Below, piece after piece: positions 6,756 to 13,155 of a stretch of DNA of 21,062 nt. The stretch's first letter is position 1. Every line of letters begins with the position of its first letter. The DNA is taken from positions 1 to 21,062 of the forward strand of contig JARKQG010000026.1 in assembly GCA_029974035.1 (NCBI GenBank), in the 5' to 3' direction. The notes beneath the pieces were generated by a model, which saw nothing but the letters and a program-made list of their open reading frames with translations, had not been told where the DNA came from and did no database searches. Position numbers and translations under genes: made by a program. The DNA is from Eubacteriales bacterium (lineage in GTDB: Bacteria; Bacillota_A; Clostridia; Christensenellales; Aristaeellaceae).

Positions 6756-8263
6756 CAGACTGCCTGCCCCTTCCTGGATTCAAACTGCGTAGCGCTCTGC
6801 ATGATCTTGTCCTGGGTCGCCTGGGCGGCCTCGTATTCGCCGGTGACGCGCCCGTCGCACATCACGACGATGCGGTCGGCCATCCCCAGAATCTCCGGCA
6901 TTTCGCTGGAGACGAACAAAACGCCAATGCCCTTTTGCTTGAGTTGGTTCATCAGGTGGTAGATTTCCACCTTGGCGGCCACGTCGATGCCGCGGGTGGG
7001 CTCGTCAAAGAGCACCACCTCCGCGTCCCGCACCAGCCACTTGCCCACGACCACCTTCTGCTGGTTGCCGCCGGACAGGTTGCGCGCCAGCATCAGCTGG
7101 CTGGAGGCCTTGATCTTGAGATCGTCGATGGCGCGCTGGGTGAGGCTCGCCTCCTTCCGCCGGAGCACCCTGCCCAGCGGGCCGCGCAGAAGATCCAGGT
7201 TGGCCAGCGCCACGTTCTCCCGGAGGGAGAGGTCCACGCACAGGCCCTCCTTTTTGCGGTCCTCCGGCACGCAGGCGATGCCCGCGCGGATCGCGCCGGC
7301 GGGGGAGTGGATCGCGACCGCCCGGCCGTTGAGCGTCACGGTGCCGCTTTCCACCGGGTCCGCGCCGAAGATCGCGCGCATGGTTTCCGTGCGCCCGGCG
7401 CCCATCAGGCCCGCAAAGCCCAGTATTTCGCCCTTTCGCAGATCAAAGCTCACGTCGCGCACCATGTGCCCGGCGTTTAAATGCTCCACCTTCAGCACCA
7501 CGTCGCCCACGGGGCATTGCACGTGGGGGAACTTTTCGGTGATCTCGCGGCCCACCATCAGCGAGATGATCTCGTCGATGGAGATGTCGGCAAAATCCCG
7601 GGTGGCGACAAAGCGGCCGTCCCGGAGGATCGTGACCCGGTCGGCGATGGGGGCCAGCTCCTCCAGCCGGTGGGTGATGTACACGATGCCGACGCCGCGC
7701 TTTTTCAGTTCGTGAATGATGCGGTTGAGCTCGTCCACCTCGCGGTTGGTCAGCGCGCTGGTGGGCTCGTCCATGATGAGCACCTTGCAGTTGGTGGAGA
7801 CCGCCTTGGCGATCTCGACCATCTGCTGCCCGCCCACCGGTAGTTTGGATACCGGGGTTTCCGGGCTGATGGAAAGGCTCAGCTGCTTCAGGTATTCCGC
7901 CGCGCGGCGGTTCATGTCCCGTTGGCGCAGCTTCGTGAAGCGGCTCTCCTCCCGGCCCAGGAAGATGTTTTCCGCCACCGTCAGGTGCTGGCACATGTTC
8001 AGCTCCTGGTGGATGATGGCGATGCCCATCTCCTGCGCCTTCTTGGGCGTCAGGTGCTCGACGGGGCGCCCTTCCATCCGGTAGGTGCCGCCGTCCCGCG
8101 TGTAAATGCCGCTGATGATCTTCATCAGCGTGGATTTGCCCGCGCCGTTTTCCCCCAGAAGCGCGTGCACTTCGCCTGCGCGCAGGTCAAAGTGCACATC
8201 GTCCAGCGCCCGGACGCCGGGAAAGGTCTTGGTGATGCCGTGCATTTCGATCAGATTGTCCAA
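6755..8263 (-). CDS. Sugar ABC transporter ATP-binding protein (RbsA type, two ABC domains)
   Basis: This fused double-ABC ATPase energises the ribose/xylose-class importer. Domain 1 has Walker A GENGAGKST (G37-T45), a VGGQQ signature and Walker B VLIMDEPTSAL. Domain 2 has the degenerate GLMGAGRTE loop typical of RbsA/MglA, then LSGGNQQK and VVLFDEPTRGID. A TTG start at 8263 (MDNLIEMHGITKTFPGV...) is preferred: GAAGGGGG lies 7 nt upstream and the resulting 502 residues fit the family. An in-frame ATG at 8308 would add 15 residues but has no ribosome site and lies only about 15 nt after the expected transcription start. First gene of the operon; its stop overlaps the permease start. Confidence 0.9.
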   Translation of the reverse strand: MDNLIEMHGITKTFPGVRALDDVHFDLRAGEVHALLGENGAGKSTLMKIISGIYTRDGGTYRMEGRPVEHLTPKKAQEMGIAIIHQELNMCQHLTVAENIFLGREESRFTKLRQRDMNRRAAEYLKQLSLSISPETPVSKLPVGGQQMVEIAKAVSTNCKVLIMDEPTSALTNREVDELNRIIHELKKRGVGIVYITHRLEELAPIADRVTILRDGRFVATRDFADISIDEIISLMVGREITEKFPHVQCPVGDVVLKVEHLNAGHMVRDVSFDLRKGEILGFAGLMGAGRTETMRAIFGADPVESGTVTLNGRAVAIHSPAGAIRAGIACVPEDRKKEGLCVDLSLRENVALANLDLLRGPLGRVLRRKEASLTQRAIDDLKIKASSQLMLARNLSGGNQQKVVVGKWLVRDAEVVLFDEPTRGIDVAAKVEIYHLMNQLKQKGIGVLFVSSEMPEILGMADRIVVMCDGRVTGEYEAAQATQDKIMQSATQFESRKGQAV

Positions 8264-8325
8264 AGGGTCGCCCCCTTCAAGCGCCGCGCCGGCAGCGGAT
8301 TTAAACATTGTTCTTGAGGATCGTT

Positions 8326-8344
8326 AATTATTCTAGCAATAATT
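8326..8344. promoter_or_regulatory. Candidate operator: perfect inverted repeat over the -10 box
   Basis: AATTATT (8326-8332) and AATAATT (8338-8344) are perfect inverted arms separated by CTAGC. The repeat covers the whole -10 box of the sugar operon promoter, the classical place for a repressor to block polymerase. No regulator gene is next to it, so the protein that would bind is unknown. Confidence 0.5.
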
Positions 8345-8358
8345 TGGAAAAAAGTCAA
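8330..8358 (-). promoter_or_regulatory. Sigma-A-type promoter of the RbsABC-type operon
   Basis: On the minus strand TTGACT (8358-8353) is followed after exactly 17 nt by TAGAAT (8335-8330). This is close to the TTGACA-17-TATAAT consensus and lies in an AT-rich island of a GC-rich window. Transcription should start near 8323, giving a leader of about 60 nt before the TTG start of the ATPase gene. Confidence 0.75.
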
Positions 8359-8434
8359 TGGATTCCGACAATTTGAACAGCGCGCGGAGAATTTTTGACC
8401 GCGGGATTGCGGGCCCCGGCGCAACCCCGTATAG

Positions 8435-8903
8435 TCGATGGGCGACACGCTTCGGGCGGGGCTTTCGCTGGCGGCGTCGGGCTTTGGGTTCTGGAGCCAC
8501 GACATCTCCGGGTTCGCGGACACCGCGCCCGCAGACGTGTACAAGCGCTGGTGCGCTTTCGGGCTCATATCCTCCCACAGCCGCCTGCACGGTTCCCGCA
8601 GCTACCGGGTGCCCTGTTTGACGAGGAGGCCGTGGATGTGCTGCGCTTTTTCATGCGCCTCAAGTGCCGCCTGATGCCCTGCCTGCATCAAAAGGCGGTG
8701 GAGGCCCGCGAAACCAGCGCGCCGCTGATGCGCCCCACGTTTCTCGTTTTTCCGAAGGACCCGGCCTGCGCCTGCCCGGACAGGCAGTACATGCTGGGAG
8801 AGGCCAGATGGTGGCGCCGGCGTTCTCCGCGGCGCGGGTGGGCGGCAGAGTCGCGGCGGAACTGACGCCTCCCCTGGATCATACCGTGGAAGTAATCGGA
8901 TAG
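8435..8903 (+). pseudogene. Decayed fragment of a GH31 alpha-glycosidase
   Basis: This is a remnant of a YicI-like family 31 glycosidase in three reading frames. Frame one reads RAGLSLAASGFGFWSHDIS and SSHSRLHGSRSYRVP. Near 8613-8616 a net loss of two bases (or gain of one) moves it to FDEEAVDVLRFFMRLKCRLM and DRQYMLGE. Near 8803 a single-base loss moves it to MVAPAFSAARVGGRV, ending at TAG 8901-8903. The intact GH31 protein at 18174-20435 has the same blocks in the same order, and the two genes share a 23-nt exact match (8658-8680 with 19853-19875). The 5' two thirds are missing, including the catalytic nucleophile and acid/base, and most of the C-terminal beta domain is also gone. It cannot encode an active enzyme. 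It points away from the sugar operon promoter. Confidence 0.85.
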
Positions 8904-8912
8904 GATGCAAGC

Positions 8913-8942
8913 CGAGCCCTCCCGGAAACCCGGAAGGGCTCG
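8913..8942. terminator. Hairpin between the GH31 remnant and ferritin
   Basis: A 13-bp stem with one C/A mismatch (8913-8925 with 8930-8942) and a 4-nt loop lies 9 nt after the end of the GH31 remnant and about 90 nt past the ferritin stop on the other strand. It could end either transcript, most simply the old GH31 gene. There is no strong T-run on either side. Confidence 0.45.
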
Positions 8943-9031
8943 ATAACTTCCCCGGCGGCGGCGCGGACGTTAAGCCGGCTGGTGCAGGTCCCTGGTGAAG
9001 GCCCGCGCGCCGTCTGAAAGGAAGGACCGGA

Positions 9032-9544
9032 CTACAGGACCAGCGACGGCGCGGCGTAGGTGCGGCCGGCCAACTCGCTGTTGAGCATGTACAGGCTCTT
9101 GGGGTCCGCGCCAAAGAGATCGAACTTGCGGATCAGGTCGTCGGCGTTTTTCTCCTCCTCGCCCTGCTCCTTGACGAACCAGTTGAGCACCTGCAGCGTG
9201 CGGTAGTCCTTGTGCTCGCTGGCCAGGGTGTAGATTCGGTTGATGCTCTCGGTGACGTATTTTTCATGCTCCAGCGACTTAAGAAGCGGCGCCTTGAAGG
9301 AATCAAACGCGGCGTCGGGCGCCTCAATCGCGTCAAAGGTCACGCATTCGCCCTCGTTGAGCAGATACCTTCTGAACAGCAACGCGTGGTCGCGCTCCTC
9401 CTGCGCCTGAACGAAAAACCAGTTCTCAAAGCCGTCCAGGTTGTTGTCGGCATAGTAGTTGGACATGGCCAGATACAGGTACGACGAGTAGAATTCCTTG
9501 TTGATCTGTTCGATCAGGAGCTTTGAAATATCCGGGTGCAGCAT
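9032..9544 (-). CDS. ftnA: Non-haem bacterial ferritin (FtnA type)
   Basis: This iron-storage protein, expected as a 24-subunit cage, oxidises Fe(II) and stores it as a mineral. All ferroxidase residues are present at the same numbers as in E. coli FtnA: E17, E50, H53, E94, Q127 and E130, plus E49 and E126 of the third iron site. The length (170 residues) is normal, and no haem-ligand methionine is evident at the usual bacterioferritin site. GGGGAGGAAG about 5-10 nt before the ATG supports the start. It is a single gene, divergent from the DUF2156 gene. I saw no convincing promoter or iron-regulator box in the 112 bases upstream, so its regulation cannot be read here. Confidence 0.93.
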   Translation of the reverse strand: MLHPDISKLLIEQINKEFYSSYLYLAMSNYYADNNLDGFENWFFVQAQEERDHALLFRRYLLNEGECVTFDAIEAPDAAFDSFKAPLLKSLEHEKYVTESINRIYTLASEHKDYRTLQVLNWFVKEQGEEEKNADDLIRKFDLFGADPKSLYMLNSELAGRTYAAPSLVL

Positions 9545-9655
9545 GGTACTTCCTCCCCATAGATGCTTTGTACTTCATACATACCCGCCCCCCTGACGTC
9601 TGAAACGCGGATCCCGCACCCGGCGCGCCCGGCATCGAATTTTACCGCCGCGCGC

Positions 9656-9684
9656 GTTTTCGTCCGCGGCCACCGTGGTATAAT
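9656..9684 (+). promoter_or_regulatory. Extended -10 promoter for the DUF2156-GNAT pair
   Basis: TGGTATAAT (TATAAT at 9679-9684) matches an extended -10 element. The hexamer 17 nt upstream (GTTTTC) is a poor -35, which is usual for extended -10 promoters. Transcription would start near 9691, about 53 nt before the ATG at 9744. Confidence 0.55.
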
Positions 9685-9743
9685 ATTGTAGTTGAGGCCC
9701 GCGCAGGGCGGGCGCAAAACAAAAACCGAAAGGGATCGTTTTT

Positions 9744-10694
9744 ATGTCGATGGAGCAATCCATGAGAAACCTGGAAGAAGACCCCGCGCGAAGACCGGAG
9801 GCCGCCGGCCTCCCGTTTCGCCCCGTCTGCGTCTGCGACAAACCCAATTTCGACCGCGCGATGCGCGAGCTCGACGATGACATCTGTGACTGCGCCTTCG
9901 CGGTCCAGTACATCTGGCGGAGCAAGTACCGCACCGAGATCTGCTTTCGCGACGGCGCGGCGTTTACCCGGTTCGGGTGCGACGGCGCGCGCATGTACGG
10001 CTTTCCGGCCGGGGGGGATCTGAGAAAAAATATCGAGGCGATCGAGGCGCAGTGCGCGGCGGCGGGGGAGGCGCTCCAGTTGGGGCTGCTGTCCGAAAAG
10101 ATGAAGGCGATGCTCGAGGCGGAATTTCCCGGCGCGTTCCGGTACGAGGCCCGGCGCGACAGCGCCGACTACCTCTACGACGCGCGCAAGATGATCGATC
10201 TGCCGGGGCAGAAGCTGCACGCCAAGCGCAACTTTATCAACCGCTTCCGGTCGGCCTACGAGGGGCGCTGGCAATTCGAGCCCTTTGACCCCGAGAAGCT
10301 GGATGAACTGTACGACTACGAGGCCCGCTGGTGGCGCGACAACCGCACCTCCGAGGGCGATCTGGCGGCGGAGAACCAGGCCATCGTGAGCCTGCTGGAA
10401 AACGGCCGGGCGCTCGGCGTCAAGGGTGGCGCGCTCCGGCTGGACGGCCGGGTGATCGGCTTCTCGCTGGGCACCTTCATCACGCCGCAGGTGTTCTGCG
10501 TCCACATTGAAAAGGCCGACTGGATGATTCCGGGCGCCTATCAGGTGCTGACCAACGAGGTCGCCCGGGCCTACTGCGCGGACATCGGCAAAATCAACCG
10601 CGAGGATGACATGGGCATCGAGGGCCTGCGCAAGGCCAAGCTGTCCTATCAGCCCGACGAGATCGCGATGAAGTACGTCGCGACGCGGGTGTGA
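9744..10694 (+). CDS. DUF2156 (LPG synthase C-terminal-like) protein
   Basis: This 316-residue cytoplasmic protein belongs to the DUF2156 family, which shares its fold with the catalytic domain of phosphatidylglycerol lysyltransferase (two GNAT-like halves). It lacks the membrane domain of MprF, so it is not a complete lipid-modifying enzyme. Recognisable blocks are the N-terminal CDKPNFDRAM, the central KLHAKRNFINRFRSAYEGRW, VFCVHIEKAD near residue 250, and the near-C-terminal INREDDMGIEGLRKAKLSY, which is very typical of clostridial members. The substrate is unknown. GAAAGGGA 8 nt before the ATG supports the start; M3 is an alternative. The stop overlaps the GTG start of the next gene by 4 nt (GTGA), so the two are translationally coupled. 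Confidence 0.85.
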   Translation: MSMEQSMRNLEEDPARRPEAAGLPFRPVCVCDKPNFDRAMRELDDDICDCAFAVQYIWRSKYRTEICFRDGAAFTRFGCDGARMYGFPAGGDLRKNIEAIEAQCAAAGEALQLGLLSEKMKAMLEAEFPGAFRYEARRDSADYLYDARKMIDLPGQKLHAKRNFINRFRSAYEGRWQFEPFDPEKLDELYDYEARWWRDNRTSEGDLAAENQAIVSLLENGRALGVKGGALRLDGRVIGFSLGTFITPQVFCVHIEKADWMIPGAYQVLTNEVARAYCADIGKINREDDMGIEGLRKAKLSYQPDEIAMKYVATRV

Positions 10695-11506
10695 AGGGCG
10701 TCCGGCTGTCCCGCCCGGAGGACCGGGCCGCGCTTGAGCGGATTTGGAACGCCTCGTTCCCGGGGGACGAGGCGTTTGCCCGATGGTTTTTGGAAAACGC
10801 CTACGCGCCGGAGCGCGCGCTGGTCTTCGAGGAGGGCGGCGCGCCCCGCGCCATGCTGCACTTGATGCCGGTTTCCCTGCGCTCCAATGGGCGGGATCTG
10901 GCCGCGGCCTATGTGTACGCGGTGGCGACGCTGCCCGAATGCCGGGGCCGCGGGATCGCGGCGTCGCTTCTTGAGGATGCGGCCGCGCTGGAAAGGGCGC
11001 GCGGAAAGGCGATGCTCGTGCTGGTGCCCCAGTCCGGGGCGCTGTTTGAATACTACCGCCGCCAGGGATTTTCAGACGCGCTGTTTCGCGCGCGCCGCTT
11101 CATCGCGGCGGAGGGCGCGGGGGCGGAGGGCTTTGAGGAGGACGACGCGCCGGACATCCCCGGGATGCGGGCGCTATACGAGGCCGCCCTCGCCGGGCGC
11201 GACCGCGTGGCCCGGCCGGAGGCCGACTGGGCGCGTTCCCTGACATATCTCCGTGCCGTGGGCGTCCGGCGCGGGGGCGCTCTCGCCGGCTACGCGGTGT
11301 TCGAACCCGGCGGTGGCGTGCGGGAGATGGTCGCCGCGGACGGCTTTGCCTTCCGGGCGCTCAAGGAAGCGGCGCTCCGCCGCCTGGGAAAAACCGAGGC
11401 CGTCGCCTTCGGCCCCGGCGAGCCGGCCGAGCCCTACGGCATGGCCCGGGCGCTGATTCCGGGCGTCTCGCTGCCCCGGGCCTACGCGGGGCTGATGCTG
11501 GACTAG
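10691..11506 (+). CDS. GNAT-family N-acetyltransferase, Eis-like two-domain form
   Basis: This is a 271-residue acyl-CoA-dependent N-acetyltransferase. The acetyl-CoA pyrophosphate loop R85-G-R-G88-I-A90 follows the beta-strand YVYAVATLP, as in motif A of the family. A second half (residues about 150-245) has weaker GNAT-like features, and GMARAL near the end resembles the segment that leads into the sterol-carrier-like domain of Eis proteins. Here the chain stops soon after, so that third domain is absent. The GTG start overlaps the DUF2156 stop by 4 nt, showing co-translation and probably a linked function. The substrate cannot be inferred. A long fold-back repeat begins 8 nt after the stop. 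Confidence 0.82.
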   Translation: MKGVRLSRPEDRAALERIWNASFPGDEAFARWFLENAYAPERALVFEEGGAPRAMLHLMPVSLRSNGRDLAAAYVYAVATLPECRGRGIAASLLEDAAALERARGKAMLVLVPQSGALFEYYRRQGFSDALFRARRFIAAEGAGAEGFEEDDAPDIPGMRALYEAALAGRDRVARPEADWARSLTYLRAVGVRRGGALAGYAVFEPGGGVREMVAADGFAFRALKEAALRRLGKTEAVAFGPGEPAEPYGMARALIPGVSLPRAYAGLMLD

Positions 11507-11513
11507 TCGTCCG

Positions 11514-11657
11514 CGAAGCCTAAGAACCACGCTATGGCTGGATCTTTTCCTGTCCGGCTGTGTCGCTCTCCGCTTGACGTAGCGCTGCTACGCCTGCGCT
11601 CCGGCTTCGTGCCGGGCAGGAAAATCTCTGCGCCCTATCATCGGCTCTTAGACTTCG
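11514..11657. repeat. 144-bp imperfect palindromic (fold-back) element
   Basis: The two halves are imperfect inverted copies. The outer arms CGAAGCCTAAGAACC (11514-11528) and the complement of 11643-11657 match at 13 of 15 positions. The inner arms TTTTCCTGTCCGGC and the complement of GCCGGGCAGGAAAA match at 13 of 14. The centre (11578-11592) is a perfect 6-bp hairpin, CGTAGC-GCT-GCTACG. No protein is encoded. It looks like a MITE-like or REP-like mobile palindrome inserted directly behind the GNAT gene, where it could also act as a terminator or mRNA-end structure. Confidence 0.65.
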
Positions 11658-11743
11658 TGGACTACTGGTACTCCATCCATTACAGAACGACAGGATAGAG
11701 AGAACGAAGCCTGAATCTGGCATCGGAAGAGGCAAAATGCCAA

Positions 11744-12093
11744 TTAACCGGGGCGGCGCTTGAAGCATGGGTTGTATTTCTCGATCTTCGCCACCTGCTC
11801 CGCCGTCAGTCCCGCGCCGGTCTCCAGATGCCGCTCCTCCACCTTGGCCAGCGATCATACACGCTGGCCATGTCGTTTCGGATGAGGATCTTCTGGACGG
11901 TAGGCGAGCTGACAGAAACCCCCTGCAATTTCAGGAAATCCGACAGCTTGACGCAACCCCAGGACGGGTGCGCAAGGCTGCACTCCAGTGTGGCCGCCTC
12001 AGTCCCCGGTGTGGTCTGGTTCGGCTGCGATTTGGGGATGGGCGGCATATCCTTCAGCCCATCCAGACCGTGCTGCGCTCGTATATTCCACAT
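11744..12093 (-). pseudogene. Transposase remnant, N-terminal half (HTH/IS481-like)
   Basis: The minus strand carries the DNA-binding half of an IS-type transposase: QHGLDGLKDMPPIPKSQPN, then HPSWGCVKLSDFLKLQGVS and SSPTVQKILIRNDMAS. Near 11850 the frame shifts, and the continuation LAKVEERHLETGAGLTAEQV and IEKYNPCFKRR is read in another frame before a stop at 11744-11746. The DDE catalytic domain that should follow is missing. The frameshift and truncation make it non-functional. The family assignment (IS481-like or a related helix-turn-helix transposase) rests on remembered motif similarity only. Confidence 0.65.
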
Positions 12094-12177
12094 TACAACA
12101 CTGTCCGCCCACTTTCATCCGTGGGAAACGTGCCGCTGGCGAGGCTGTACAAACGGGAAGAAGGATGCAGCACATGA
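12079..12177 (+). pseudogene. Transposase C-terminal fragment, opposite orientation
   Basis: The plus strand reads SYIPHYNTVRPLSSVGNV followed by PLARLYKREE and a stop. This closely resembles the C-terminal end of rve/DDE-type transposases, whose usual motif is YNxxRPHSSLG with a proline-rich end. Only about 30 residues remain, without catalytic residues. It abuts the N-terminal fragment that runs the other way, so two IS remnants, or one inverted and deleted copy, meet near 12080. Confidence 0.5.
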
Positions 12178-12426
12178 TCCTCGTTTCGCCCTTGACCCGT
12201 CCGCCCGCCCGCGCAGCCATCGCCGCGCTGAGGACCGACGGAAACAGCAGGATCACACGGTTGTTCCTCGGCGACCAAGTGTACCGCGCGCGAACGGCCG
12301 CATCATGGGTCCCCTCCGGATTGGCTTGTTCATGTGCTTTATTATACTGCATCTCCCACCCGCAAGCGAACTCATTCTGTGCGGTATCGCCTTAAGTTCA
12401 TTATTGGTTTCTTCGGTGATTTAGTG
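12178..12426. other. Intergenic stretch with nothing recognised
   Basis: These 249 bases lie between the transposase debris and the regulator gene. Short open frames exist on both strands but show no motif or ribosome site. A weak promoter-like TTGGCT/TATACT pair near 12325-12352 points into no gene. It is probably the tail of the same accessory scar. Confidence 0.4.
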
Positions 12427-13155
12427 TCAGCGGCTCCATTCCCGCTCCCTGAACTCCGACGGGGTCATGCCGTAGCGGCGCTTGAAAGCCTTGCCGAAGT
12501 AGTTGGCGTTGCTGTAGCCCATCTTCTCCGCGATCTGCTGGATGGCTATTTGGGAATCGAGCAGGTACTCCCTGGCATTGTTCATGCGCACCTGCAGCAC
12601 GTACTCGTAGATCGGGCAGCCGTACTGACTTCGGAAGAGACGGTTCAGGTATTCCTTGCTGAAGAAGAACTTCTCCGCCAAGGCCTCCACCCGGATGTCC
12701 TCGTGGTAGTGGCGGTCGATGTGATCTCGCACGGCGGCGATCACCTCGGCGGGGGTCTGTTCCTTCAAGTCCAACGTCTTTTCCGGCAGCCGAGACATTG
12801 CCTTTTTCAGCGCCCGCTCCAGTTCGCCCCGGTTGATGGGCTTGAGAAGATAATCCACCACGCCCGCGCGGATCGCCGCCTTGGTATAATGGAAGTCGTC
12901 GTACCCGCTGACCACGATGTACTGGCAGTAGGGATGGTTGCGGCTGGAGATCTGCAGAAAGTCCGCGCCGCCCATGAGCGGCATGTTCATGTCCACAAAC
13001 GCGATGTCGGGCCTGAGCCGCTCCATCATATGCAGGCCCTCTTGGCCGTTATAGGCAGACTGGGGCTCCTTCAGGCCCAGCTTTGGCCAATCGATCAGCG
13101 AGCAGATTGCCAGGTGCACCGGGTTCTCGTCATCAATCAACAGCACTTTGTACAC
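12427..13155 (-). CDS. Response regulator, REC plus AraC-type HTH (YesN-like)
   Basis: This cytoplasmic transcription regulator is phosphorylated by the kinase encoded just upstream. The receiver domain (residues 1-120) has D8/D9, the phospho-acceptor D55 (FVDMNMPLMGG), S83 (VVSGYDDF) and K105 (LLKPI). The C-terminal AraC-type DNA-binding domain (about 143-242) has two helix-turn-helix units, IRVEALAEKFFFSKEYLNRLF and IQQIAEKMGYSNANYFGKAFK. A GTG start at 13155 is chosen because GGAGG lies about 9 nt upstream and the receiver fold begins there (MYKVLLIDDE); a longer frame to 13200 adds only a Ser/Arg stretch. At 242 residues it is a compact YesN without the usual long linker. It overlaps the kinase gene by 23 nt. 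The likely target is the divergent sugar operon. Confidence 0.92.
   Translation of the reverse strand: MYKVLLIDDENPVHLAICSLIDWPKLGLKEPQSAYNGQEGLHMMERLRPDIAFVDMNMPLMGGADFLQISSRNHPYCQYIVVSGYDDFHYTKAAIRAGVVDYLLKPINRGELERALKKAMSRLPEKTLDLKEQTPAEVIAAVRDHIDRHYHEDIRVEALAEKFFFSKEYLNRLFRSQYGCPIYEYVLQVRMNNAREYLLDSQIAIQQIAEKMGYSNANYFGKAFKRRYGMTPSEFREREWSR

Noticed and set aside
4764..6962. 732-residue open frame on the plus strand
   Set aside because: Antisense to the RbsABC-type operon, which has complete family motifs; composition is His/Gly/Asp/Arg-rich shadow.
8264..8308. ATG at 8308 as the start of the RbsA-type ATPase
   Set aside because: No ribosome site, too close to the predicted transcription start, and the added 15 residues do not match the family start.
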